17,344 nt of DNA from [Eubacterium] saphenum (GTDB taxonomy: Bacteria > Bacillota > Clostridia > Peptostreptococcales > Anaerovoracaceae), in NCBI GenBank assembly GCA_004555725.1, contig SFHC01000028.1, forward strand, positions 1 to 17,344, written 5' to 3'. The stretch's first letter is position 1, and each line of letters begins with the position of its first letter. This document shows, one piece after another, positions 6,238 to 13,291 of this stretch. A program made the position numbers and the translations under genes. The notes beneath the pieces were generated by a model that was given only the letters and a program-made list of their open reading frames with translations, ran no database searches and was not told the DNA's origin.

Positions 6238-7425
6238 CTAGTCGTCTTCTGAAACACCGTATTTTTCCATCATCTTATGAAGGAAGCTCAGGTGCAGCTC
6301 TCTTGCGATCATCGACTCCGGCTTTCTCTCATAATCGCGGCACTTCTGGTTCACTTCTTCTTTCGCATCCTCAGAGAGGCGGTCGTTCGCAAAGGTGTAG
6401 ACGACACTGTTCTCTTTCTCAATATGACGCTGGAGCAGGTTTGCGTATCCCATCAGATGCGCGATCAGCTGCAGTTTATGCTCTGTCTTTGGTTCTTTCT
6501 CATACAGGTTCAGAGCCTCTTCCGCCTGACGGACATGATCGCGTCCCAGATCATGTTCAACCAGCATGCCGTGTGTAATCAGATTATCCGCTACTGTTCC
6601 AAGGTCCTGAATCATCCTTGGGAACAGAAAATCCTCTTCTTTTCCATGATGATGACGGTCCGCATACTTTCTGATGAACGCAATGATTCTGCGGAGCTCA
6701 TCTCCGTCCGGTTCCGCACCTTCCAGAATGCCGCAGCAGATCCGGTCTACAACCTGCAGCATATAGTGAATGTTCTGGTGCTCTTCCATCATCAGATCCA
6801 CCGCGTACATACCCAGTTTCACATTGCCTTTTTTGACCACACAGGAACCGTCATGATCAAAATAACTAAATCCGGTTCCCTCCAGCATTCCGGAAATCAT
6901 GGCCGTGCGCAGCGCATAATAGACTGCATCATCCTTTCCAAGGGCCTGATAACTTCCAGCATGCACATCCTGCGTTCTTGTCCAGCTTACACGGTTCTCC
7001 GAGTCCTCCGTCAGCTGATTGACGTTGTCGCAAGGCATTCCGTCCAGCAGACTGTCGTTCAGCAGCCGATACACATCCCCGGCTTCCTTTACCTCTGCCT
7101 TATGCTGTTTTCCATATTCCGCGGCCGCTTTCTTCAGCGCATCCAGGCGCGACGCATCTTCATCCAGGACAGCGGTCACGATTCTTGCCGAACGATCCTC
7201 TGCAGAGCCAATTCTGGCCTGCAGCCACCCGTGGATATTACCGCCGTCAATCACAGTGTCCAGCTCTGGCATCTCGACTGGTTTTACATCTTCCGACAAA
7301 GACTGACTGGCAAGAACATTCCAATTATTCGCTTTTCCGTATTCCACAATTGCGTCCGTCAATCCCTCCTGCAGCTGAATTTTCCGGTACAGCCAGAAAT
7401 GGATCGGTCCCAAAAATTTACTCAC
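6238..7425 (-). CDS. Hemerythrin-domain protein with unrecognised N-terminal half
   Basis: A 395-residue soluble protein. Residues about 205-345 form a hemerythrin four-helix domain, with candidate di-iron ligands His216 (EEHQNIH), His258 (DRHHHGKEED), Glu263 or Glu264, His285/His291 (THGMLVEHDLGR), His334 and Glu338 (RHIEKEN). Such domains bind O2 or react with NO. Residues 1-200 (with GPIHFWLYRKIQLQEGL and GNIHGWLQARIG) match no family I can name; about 50 further residues follow the hemerythrin domain. The start is a GTG with GAAGGAG 8 bases upstream; the ATG 34 codons earlier lies inside a structured intergenic element. Placement after hcp suggests a role in NO or oxygen stress. No terminator is seen before the thiD promoter. 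Confidence 0.85.
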   Translation of the reverse strand: MSKFLGPIHFWLYRKIQLQEGLTDAIVEYGKANNWNVLASQSLSEDVKPVEMPELDTVIDGGNIHGWLQARIGSAEDRSARIVTAVLDEDASRLDALKKAAAEYGKQHKAEVKEAGDVYRLLNDSLLDGMPCDNVNQLTEDSENRVSWTRTQDVHAGSYQALGKDDAVYYALRTAMISGMLEGTGFSYFDHDGSCVVKKGNVKLGMYAVDLMMEEHQNIHYMLQVVDRICCGILEGAEPDGDELRRIIAFIRKYADRHHHGKEEDFLFPRMIQDLGTVADNLITHGMLVEHDLGRDHVRQAEEALNLYEKEPKTEHKLQLIAHLMGYANLLQRHIEKENSVVYTFANDRLSEDAKEEVNQKCRDYERKPESMIARELHLSFLHKMMEKYGVSEDD

Positions 7426-7447
7426 TTCTGTTTCTCCTTCTATAGTC

Positions 7448-7540
7448 AGATTGAATAAAACTCCGGGCAGCTGCTTCCGGAAAAATGCATGTTTCGCATT
7501 TCTCCGGAGGAGTTTCTTCAATCTCAATCTGCTGCCCGGA
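7448..7540 (-). other. Switch-like RNA element between hcp and the hemerythrin gene
   Basis: Three strong inverted repeats share about 90 bases. Stem A: TCCGGGCAGC with GCTGCCCGGA (7531-7540 and 7462-7471). Stem B: 7509-7524 with 7448-7464, 15 pairs as AGATTGAA/TTCAATCT and AAACTCC/GGAGTTT around a small internal loop. Inner hairpin: 7496-7508 with 7476-7488, 12 of 13 pairs. Stems A and B cross and share 7462-7464, so they exclude each other. Stem A is followed by GTTTTATTC and could end hcp transcripts; stem B pairs this T-rich run away. This is the form of a terminator/antiterminator switch, but no known riboswitch class is recognised. Confidence 0.55.
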
Positions 7541-7591
7541 TATATTCAGTCCGTTATTCCTTCATTCATCAACTATCGGTCTCGAAGCGAA

Positions 7592-9493
7592 CTATTTTCC
7601 AACTGCCTCGTTAACCTTCTTCAGGACGGTATTGACGTCCAGTCCGTGTACATAGCAGGCATCTCTCAGGGATTCCATCTGGGAAGACGGGCATCCGAGG
7701 CAGTGCATGCCGCACTCCATCAGTGCGTCCATGGTCTCCGGGAACTGAGAAATGATCTCGCCGACAAACATGTCCGCAGTAACCGGTCCGTCTGCCAGGC
7801 CGTCATCAGCCTGTGTCTCCTCTGCGGCTTCACCCTTTGTCTCTTTCTCCTGTGTGAAAAGCTTAATATCCTCTTCAACACTTCCGATTCCTGCAATGCC
7901 GAATGTGTCGACCAGAACCTGTGCAACAGTCGGCGACAGGAATGCAGGAAGAGTCGGTCCGAGGTGGATGTTCTTCACACCCAGAGCGAGCAGGGCAAGC
8001 AGAACGATAACGGCTTTCTGCTCATACCATGCGATGTTGTACTCGATCGGAAGATCATTGATATCCTCGGCTCCGAACATTTCCTTCAGAGCCATGGCAA
8101 TCATGACCAGGGAGAAGGAGTCGTTGCACTGACCAGCGTCCAGTACACGCGGAATTCCATTGATATCGCCCAGATCCAGCTTGTTGTACTTATACTTTGC
8201 ACAGCCCGCAGTCAGAATGACGGTATCCTTTGGCAGAGCCTTAGCAAACTCGGTATAGTAGTCTCTGCTCTTCATACGGCCGTCGCAGCCCGCCATAACG
8301 ATAAACTTTTTGATGGCGCCGCTCTTTACTGCGTCTGCAATCTTGTCTGCCAGAGACAGAGTCTGTACATGCGCAAAACCTCCGACGATTTCACCTTCTT
8401 CAATCTGCTGAGGCGGCTGGCAGGTTTTTGCAAGTTCGATGATCTCTGAGAAGTCCTTATGACCGTTCTCATCAGCCTCAATATGCTTGCATCCCGGGAA
8501 TCCGGCAGCGCCTGTTGTAAACATCTTATCCTTATACGGGCTGTCTGCTGTCGGCGGAACAATGCAGTTCGTCGTCATCAGGATTGGTCCGTTGAAGGAT
8601 GCGAATTCCTCTCTCTGCTTCCACCATGCATTTCCGTAGTTTCCGGCAAGATTGTCAAATCTTCTGAAGGACGGATAATAGTGGCCCGGCAGCATTTCGG
8701 AGTGAGTGTAGACATCTACGCCAGTTCCCTGTGTCTGCTCAAGCAGCATTTCCAGGTCTTTCAGATCGTGACCGGAAATCAGAATTCCCGGATTGTTTCT
8801 GACGCCGATGTTAACCTTGGAGATAATCGGATTTCCGTACGCCTTGGTGTTGGCTTCATCCAGATCTGCCATGCCCTGCGCGCCGAATTTTCCAGTCTCA
8901 AGAGTAAGATTGATATACTCTTCAGCAGTCATCGTATCATCCAGAGTCTGTGCAAGCGCTCTCTGAACAAACGCGTCAACTTCCGGATCTTCCTTGCTGA
9001 GGACGTTCGCATGCTTGGTGTATGCAGCCAAACCCTTCAGTCCGTAAGTGATCAGCTCTCTGAGGCTGCGGATGTCTTCATCAACCGTGGACAGAACACC
9101 GACTTCATCAGAAGCAGCTTTCTCCAGATATGTCTCTTCCGGACCGCTCCACTCCGCTGCTTCCGGCAGATTGTCGCGGCTGTCCAGCTCATACATGAGT
9201 TTTTCTTTCTCAAACAGAGTATCGGTAATTCTCTGCTTAATAGCGTCATCGTCAAAGTTTGCGTTTGTGATCGTTGTAAACAGGTTCTCTGTTACCATAT
9301 GATCGACATCTCTTGGAACTTCTTTATTCTCATCTCTCATTCTTGTTGTCACTGCGGACAGTCCCTTCGTGACATAGATCAGAAGATCCTGCAGCGCAGC
9401 TGTCTGCGGCTTCTTTCCACATACACCGCTCTTGGTGCATCCTTTATTTCCGGCTGTCTCCTGACACTGAAAACAAAACATTGAATTATCCAT
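7592..9493 (-). CDS. hcp: Hybrid cluster protein (hydroxylamine/NO reductase) with C-terminal DUF1858-like domain
   Basis: A 633-residue cytoplasmic iron-sulfur enzyme; Hcp proteins reduce NO and, in vitro, hydroxylamine. Cys7, Cys10, Cys19 and Cys25 (Cx2Cx8Cx5C) give the class I cubane site typical of anaerobes. All hybrid-cluster ligands are present: His242, Glu266, Cys310, Cys403, Cys431, Cys456, Glu491 and Lys493. The core ends near residue 550; an acidic linker (about 549-570) leads to an extra domain (571-633) with MFVGEIISQFP and CGMHCLGC (Cys594, Cys598, Cys601), of DUF1858 type and absent from classical Hcp. GGAGG lies just before the ATG. It is adjacent to a Crp/Fnr regulator and has an activator-type promoter, implying induction by nitrosative stress. 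Confidence 0.97.
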   Translation of the reverse strand: MDNSMFCFQCQETAGNKGCTKSGVCGKKPQTAALQDLLIYVTKGLSAVTTRMRDENKEVPRDVDHMVTENLFTTITNANFDDDAIKQRITDTLFEKEKLMYELDSRDNLPEAAEWSGPEETYLEKAASDEVGVLSTVDEDIRSLRELITYGLKGLAAYTKHANVLSKEDPEVDAFVQRALAQTLDDTMTAEEYINLTLETGKFGAQGMADLDEANTKAYGNPIISKVNIGVRNNPGILISGHDLKDLEMLLEQTQGTGVDVYTHSEMLPGHYYPSFRRFDNLAGNYGNAWWKQREEFASFNGPILMTTNCIVPPTADSPYKDKMFTTGAAGFPGCKHIEADENGHKDFSEIIELAKTCQPPQQIEEGEIVGGFAHVQTLSLADKIADAVKSGAIKKFIVMAGCDGRMKSRDYYTEFAKALPKDTVILTAGCAKYKYNKLDLGDINGIPRVLDAGQCNDSFSLVMIAMALKEMFGAEDINDLPIEYNIAWYEQKAVIVLLALLALGVKNIHLGPTLPAFLSPTVAQVLVDTFGIAGIGSVEEDIKLFTQEKETKGEAAEETQADDGLADGPVTADMFVGEIISQFPETMDALMECGMHCLGCPSSQMESLRDACYVHGLDVNTVLKKVNEAVGK

Positions 9494-9513
9494 AACGTCC
9501 TCCTTTATTCACT

Positions 9514-9528
9514 GCGCGTCATACGCGC
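9514..9528 (-). other. Hairpin in the hcp leader
   Basis: GCGCGT, three bases, ACGCGC form a perfect 6-bp stem in the untranslated leader of hcp, about 10 bases upstream of the ribosome binding site. It may stabilise the mRNA or affect translation. The outer block ATACGCGCCA (9521-9530) recurs exactly at 9643-9652 on the far side of the promoter. Confidence 0.4.
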
Positions 9529-9551
9529 CATCTCTTTCAAACAACAACTGA

Positions 9552-9557
9552 AGTATA
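9552..9557 (-). promoter_or_regulatory. hcp promoter, extended -10 with no -35
   Basis: Minus strand TGCTATACT gives an extended -10 (TG-n-TATACT). The sequence 17 bases upstream (TCGAAT) does not resemble a -35 box, as expected for a promoter that needs an activator. Start predicted near 9545, leader about 50 bases. Confidence 0.65.
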
Positions 9558-9580
9558 GCATGCTCAGTCACTGGATTCGA

Positions 9581-9592
9581 TAACAATTGTTA
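9581..9592. promoter_or_regulatory. Activator site of hcp, Crp/Fnr type
   Basis: TAACAATTGTTA is a perfect 12-bp palindrome. Its centre lies 29 bases before the first base of the -10 box, that is at -41.5, the class II position used by Crp and Fnr. The obvious candidate regulator is the Crp/Fnr protein encoded immediately upstream. Confidence 0.65.
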
Positions 9593-9734
9593 CATTTCTT
9601 GTTTTTCTTTTTCCAATTTCATTTTTCTCCCTGACAAAGGGTATACGCGCCAAGAGGACTGACCTGAATGCATAGGATTGAATCCGCCGTCTGCTTCTGC
9701 GCTTTCTCGCATTACGATAAGACGATAAGAAATC

Positions 9735-10433
9735 CTACAGCAGCTCGATCAGCCGTTCCGGATCCGGAACCGTGATTTTCCTTTTTTTCATGTCGATGAG
9801 TCCTTCTTCCTTCATATGATTTAATTCCCTGGAGATAGACGGACGCGCCACATTTAAAAACTCAGACAGATCGGTCTGACTCATGGAAAATGGCTGATCC
9901 GGATGATCCGAATAATGAGTGAGAATTGTTTTCGCCAGTTTCTGGCGGAGTGTAGAGCAGGACATGATCTGAAGCCGCCGGTTCAGAAAGTACGCCTTCT
10001 TCGCAAATACCGAAATCATATTATGAATCAGCTTCTGGTGCCATTCACATGCATTTCCACACGACTGGAAGGTAAACGTCTTCGGCATAAGCAGAAGTTT
10101 TGTCTCTTCCGTTGCCTCCGCAAAGTACTCATACCGCTCTTTGTCTAAAAACAGCAATACTTCACCGAACATCTCTCCCGGCTGCTGAAAATCCGCGATC
10201 ACTGCGCGCCTGCTGTCCAGATATTCTTTTCCAACCAGCACCTCTCCAGAAAGCAGGATCATCAAATCCTCCGGTTTATCCCCTTCCATAAATATCTGAG
10301 AACCCTTTCCATACGTTTTTACCCTGGATCCGCTGCAGGAAAGGCACTGTCCGATTTCGGCAAGCCCCATCCCGCGAAACAGTGCGCAGGATGTCAGCGC
10401 ATCTGCAAACCTCTTCAGTTCTTCCTCTTTCAT
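9735..10433 (-). CDS. Crp/Fnr-family transcriptional regulator, probable activator of hcp
   Basis: A 232-residue regulator. The N-terminal cyclic-nucleotide-binding-type beta barrel spans about 15-118 (with GDKPEDLMILLSGEVLV and PGEMFGEVLLF), then a long dimer helix (about 125-158), then a winged helix-turn-helix (about 184-216, MSQTDLSEFLNVARPSISREL). The barrel lacks the cAMP-binding RT/SS pattern, so it is not a true cAMP receptor. Six cysteines (16, 30, 33, 125, 129, 159) are present, but no standard Fnr 4Fe-4S pattern. Placement directly upstream of hcp matches the HcpR-type arrangement, where a haem- or NO-responsive Crp/Fnr protein activates hcp. Start has GGGAGG 5 bases upstream. The signal sensed cannot be read from the sequence. 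Confidence 0.92.
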   Translation of the reverse strand: MKEEELKRFADALTSCALFRGMGLAEIGQCLSCSGSRVKTYGKGSQIFMEGDKPEDLMILLSGEVLVGKEYLDSRRAVIADFQQPGEMFGEVLLFLDKERYEYFAEATEETKLLLMPKTFTFQSCGNACEWHQKLIHNMISVFAKKAYFLNRRLQIMSCSTLRQKLAKTILTHYSDHPDQPFSMSQTDLSEFLNVARPSISRELNHMKEEGLIDMKKRKITVPDPERLIELL

Positions 10434-10453
10434 GGCCGCCTCCCTTCTGTTCT

Positions 10454-10465
10454 TGTCACGTGACA
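10454..10465. promoter_or_regulatory. Palindrome at the start of the Crp/Fnr gene
   Basis: TGTCACGTGACA is a perfect 12-bp palindrome lying just after the predicted start of the regulator gene, a position that fits autorepression. Its half-site differs from that at hcp (TAACAA), so the same protein may not bind both. Confidence 0.45.
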
Positions 10466-10474
10466 GTCCAATAC

Positions 10475-10480
10475 ACTATA
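10475..10480 (-). promoter_or_regulatory. -10 box of the Crp/Fnr regulator gene
   Basis: Minus strand TATAGT, with only a weak -35 (GTTGCA at 16-base spacing). Start predicted near 10468, leader about 35 bases. Confidence 0.45.
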
Positions 10481-10615
10481 CCACAACTGGAACAGATGCA
10501 ACCAGACAGAATCCTGCACACTGAAGAATACGGACACGCTTCAAATATTCATTCTGATGCTCATTCTTTTCTGCCTCCTCCACGCGCAGCATCCGTTCCC
10601 TGCAATCTGCGTACA

Positions 10616-10641
10616 TCAAGCGATTGTATACAACCGCTTGA
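10616..10641. promoter_or_regulatory. 26-bp near-perfect palindrome over the -35 box of the zinc operon
   Basis: Arms TCAAGCG (10616-10622) and CGCTTGA (10635-10641) flank TTGTATACAA (10624-10633); 12 of 13 symmetric pairs match. It overlaps the first four bases of the -35 TTGACA. Size, symmetry and position suggest an operator for a repressor other than the Fur-family protein. The GT-AT-AC core resembles GntR-type sites, but the regulator is unknown. Confidence 0.6.
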
Positions 10642-10666
10642 CATATTATCCGGTTTCAGCTAGAAT
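10638..10666 (+). promoter_or_regulatory. Promoter of the Fur-family gene and znu operon
   Basis: Consensus -35 TTGACA (10638-10643), 17-base spacer, -10 TAGAAT (10661-10666). Start predicted near 10673. It is flanked by two operators: a palindrome on the -35 and a Fur-type box on the start site. Confidence 0.85.
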
Positions 10667-10673
10667 ATGAAAT

Positions 10674-10688
10674 TGAAAATGATTTTCA
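10674..10688. promoter_or_regulatory. Fur/Zur-type box
   Basis: TGAAAAT-G-ATTTTCA is a perfect 7-1-7 inverted repeat, the form shared by Fur, Zur and PerR boxes. It covers the predicted transcription start of the Fur-family gene and the znu genes, as expected for metal-dependent autorepression. Confidence 0.8.
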
Positions 10689-10724
10689 TTTTAAAGTACT
10701 GATAATAAAAGGAAGCATCAAGAT

Positions 10725-11156
10725 ATGGCAAAAGCAGAATATAAAACAAAGCAGAAGGACGCCATCCTGGATTATCTGAAACAGCATCCGGGCAAACACG
10801 TTACCGCCAGTTCCCTTCAGCGCCTCCTGGAGGATGAAGGCGTCCACATCGGCATCACAACCATATACCGCACCCTGGACAGACTGGTAGCTGAAGATCT
10901 GGTGCGAAAATATGAAACCGGAAGCGGACAAAGCGCCTGTTATGAGTTTCTGAATGAAGAAACGAGATGCCACCCGGGAGAGTACCATATGCGCTGCGAA
11001 TGCTGCGGCCGTCTGATTCACCTTCACTGCGAGGAAATGCAGAAAATCACCGATCATATACTGGAAGGACACGGCTTTACTCTGGATCCGGGACGGACTG
11101 TGCTGTATGGAATCTGCGAAACCTGCCGGAATAAGGAAGCGAAAAAACATGATTAA
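10725..11156 (+). CDS. zur: Fur-family metalloregulator, probably Zur
   Basis: A 143-residue Fur-family repressor. Residues about 1-75 form the winged helix DNA-binding domain, with the recognition region TTIYRTLDRLVAEDLV. The dimer domain has two structural-zinc CxxC pairs, Cys91/Cys94 and Cys131/Cys134, plus His88, His99, His101 and Cys102 that may form the sensing site. Linkage to a zinc-type ABC importer argues for zinc sensing (Zur), but Fur or Mur cannot be excluded from sequence alone. A Fur-type box sits on its own start site. The znuA start overlaps its last 8 bases, so both are translated together. Confidence 0.9.
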   Translation: MAKAEYKTKQKDAILDYLKQHPGKHVTASSLQRLLEDEGVHIGITTIYRTLDRLVAEDLVRKYETGSGQSACYEFLNEETRCHPGEYHMRCECCGRLIHLHCEEMQKITDHILEGHGFTLDPGRTVLYGICETCRNKEAKKHD

Positions 11157-12285
11157 GTTCATCCGAAAAAGACGATATCACCATACTGCCGGTACAGAGA
11201 CGCCTTTCTGCACAAACCAGAACCCGATTTCTGAGATTCCAGAGCACAGATCTCAGCGTATTTCCCGCGTGTGGACACTGCAAAAAACAGGGACACTTTT
11301 TCTGTGTGTACTGCTGATGGCCGCATGCCTGCTTCTTCCTGCATGCAGCCCCGACTCAGGATCCTCTGGACATTCAGCAAGATCTTCCTCACCGTCAGGA
11401 AAATCTCACAAGCTGCGCATCGTCGCGACAATCTTTCCGCCATACGATTTTGCACGCCAGATCGCCGGAAAAGACGCTGACGTGCAGATGCTTCTGAAGC
11501 CGGGTGAAGAATCCCATTCCTACGAGCCGACACCGCAGGACATACGGAAAATCCAGAATGCGGACCTCTTCCTCTATGTCGGCGGCGATAATGATACCTG
11601 GGTAAAACAGATCCTGAAATCAATGGGAAGTAAAGCTCCGAAAGCAATAAAACTGATCGACCTGACCAGCACTGTAACGGAAGAAGAGAGTGAAGGCATG
11701 CAGGAAAACCCTGCAGAGCATCATGAACACGGAGAGCACGGCGAACATGACCGGGACCTGGACGAACACGTCTGGACCTCACCGCTGAAATCGATCGAAA
11801 TCACCAGAAAAATATCCCTGGAAATGCAGCGTCTGGATCCCGAGCACGCATCAGACTACCGGAAACACACCGCCGCCTATACCAGAAAACTCCATCGGCT
11901 CGATCAGCAGTTTAAAGATGTCGTCTCCCATTCCAAGCGGAAAGAGATCTTGTTTGCTGACCGTTTTCCACTGCGCTACCTCACGGATGAGCTCGGACTT
12001 AAGTATTACGCAGCGTTCTCCGGATGCTCCGCGAACAGCGAACCAAGCGCAAAAACCGTCTCCTTTTTGATTCATAAAGTAAAAGCTGACCATCTCCCAG
12101 TCGTTTTTACAATTGAACTGTCCAACCATCAGATGGCTGATTCCATCTGCGAGGTGACGGGAGCCAGACGCATGACCTTTTACTCCTGCCACAACATCAC
12201 CGCCAGACAGAAGGCACAGGGCGTCACCTACCTGTCTATGATGCGGCACAACGTCCACGTACTGGACTACGCGCTGAATCACTGA
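11149..12285 (+). CDS. znuA: Zinc/manganese ABC transporter substrate-binding lipoprotein
   Basis: A 378-residue cluster A-I metal-binding protein (TroA/ZnuA fold). A basic 45-residue N-terminal stretch precedes a membrane segment ending in LLPAC, with Cys66 as the lipidated residue. Likely ligands are His123 (ESHSYEP) and His207 (DEHVW). A His-rich loop (about 191-200, HHEHGEHGEH) favours zinc. At the usual third-His motif the protein reads FADRFPLRYL, with Asp271 in place of His. C-terminal ELSNHQMADSICEVTGA is typical. The ATG at 11149 overlaps the regulator's stop codon; a start at Val41 (GTG) would give a shorter, more usual signal peptide but lacks a clear ribosome binding site. Confidence 0.92.
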   Translation: MIKFIRKRRYHHTAGTETPFCTNQNPISEIPEHRSQRISRVWTLQKTGTLFLCVLLMAACLLLPACSPDSGSSGHSARSSSPSGKSHKLRIVATIFPPYDFARQIAGKDADVQMLLKPGEESHSYEPTPQDIRKIQNADLFLYVGGDNDTWVKQILKSMGSKAPKAIKLIDLTSTVTEEESEGMQENPAEHHEHGEHGEHDRDLDEHVWTSPLKSIEITRKISLEMQRLDPEHASDYRKHTAAYTRKLHRLDQQFKDVVSHSKRKEILFADRFPLRYLTDELGLKYYAAFSGCSANSEPSAKTVSFLIHKVKADHLPVVFTIELSNHQMADSICEVTGARRMTFYSCHNITARQKAQGVTYLSMMRHNVHVLDYALNH

Positions 12286-12418
12286 CAAAATGAACCCCTT
12301 AACCAAAAAGAAGTACTCTGTGTTTTGCAATACGGATCTGTTATCATATGAGCCTGCGAATGCTGAATCCTGCCATGTCTGCAGGACCTGAGGACTTCAT
12401 TCCTATAAAGAAAGAAAG

Positions 12419-13291
12419 ATGACTGACATGAATCTCATTACCTGCAATCACTTAACCATGCGCTACGAATCCAGCTTCTACGCACTGAAAGACTTAAATT
12501 TCCACGTCGAGACAGGAGATTATCTTTACATTCTCGGCCAGAACGGCGCTGGCAAAAGCACACTGATCAAGGGACTCCTTCAGCTGAAAAAGCCTGCTTC
12601 CGGAGAGGTTATTTACGGAGACGGGCTGCAGCCTTCCGACATTGGATACCTTCCGCAGACGACACAGGTCCAGAAAGATTTCCCTGCAAGCGTCCGCGAA
12701 GTCGTCCTCTCCGGATGTCTCAACCAGATGCGCCGCCGGCCGTTTTATTCCCATAAGGAAAAACGCCTCGCCGCAGAAAACATGGAACGCATGGGAATCA
12801 CAAAACTTCAGAATAAATGCTTCCGGGAACTGTCCGGAGGCCAGAAACAGCGCGTTCTTCTCGCACGCGCTCTCTGCGCCACAAAAAAAATCCTGCTCCT
12901 GGATGAACCGGCAGCAGGACTGGATCCCGTCGTCACGCAGGAGATGTATGAACAGATCCATGCAATCAACCAGAATCTGGGAATCACCATCATCATGGTT
13001 TCCCACGATATGCATGCCGCGCTGAAATACGCAAAGCACATTCTCCAGCTGCATCAGAATCAGCTGTTCTACGGAACAACCGCAGAATACATCGCCAGCG
13101 ACGTCGGCCGAAATTTCATCCGTGAATCGGAAGACGCCGGACTTCTCGATCTTCTCGATCAAAGCTGCAATGTAATCCGAAGCCGGGAACAGACAGATGT
13201 CCAGAACGAAGTCCAGGCTTCGGGCATCCCACAGAAAACTCCAAACCATCCATACGAACAACATCAGGAGGAGGAACACGATTATGCTTAA
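12419..13291 (+). CDS. znuC: Zinc ABC transporter ATP-binding protein
   Basis: A 290-residue ATPase that powers metal import on the cytoplasmic face. Walker A GQNGAGKST (40-48), Q-loop near YLPQ (77-80), signature LSGGQKQR (138-145), Walker B ILLLDEP (158-164) and H-loop SHD (195-197). About 40 residues beyond the usual end form a polar tail rich in Gln, Glu and His (HPYEQHQEEEH). Only a weak ribosome binding site (AAAGAAAG) precedes the ATG; a second ATG three codons on is equally possible. It follows znuA by 133 bases with no clear promoter or terminator between, and overlaps znuB by 8 bases. Confidence 0.94.
   Translation: MTDMNLITCNHLTMRYESSFYALKDLNFHVETGDYLYILGQNGAGKSTLIKGLLQLKKPASGEVIYGDGLQPSDIGYLPQTTQVQKDFPASVREVVLSGCLNQMRRRPFYSHKEKRLAAENMERMGITKLQNKCFRELSGGQKQRVLLARALCATKKILLLDEPAAGLDPVVTQEMYEQIHAINQNLGITIIMVSHDMHAALKYAKHILQLHQNQLFYGTTAEYIASDVGRNFIRESEDAGLLDLLDQSCNVIRSREQTDVQNEVQASGIPQKTPNHPYEQHQEEEHDYA

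Noticed and set aside
6277..7458. Open frame of 393 codons on the plus strand across the hemerythrin gene
   Set aside because: Antisense shadow; the minus-strand gene has clear di-iron motifs and a proper start.
8459..9484. Long open frame on the plus strand across hcp (341 codons)
   Set aside because: Lies wholly antisense to hcp, whose ligand residues are all intact; its protein resembles no family and has no ribosome binding site.
9714..9729. Tandem repeat of ACGATAAG between hcp and the Crp/Fnr gene
   Set aside because: Only two 8-base copies; no sign of an array, attachment site or regulatory role.
12372..12392. Small CCTGC/GCAGG hairpin between znuA and znuC
   Set aside because: Five pairs and no T run; too weak for a terminator, so znuA and znuC are treated as one operon.
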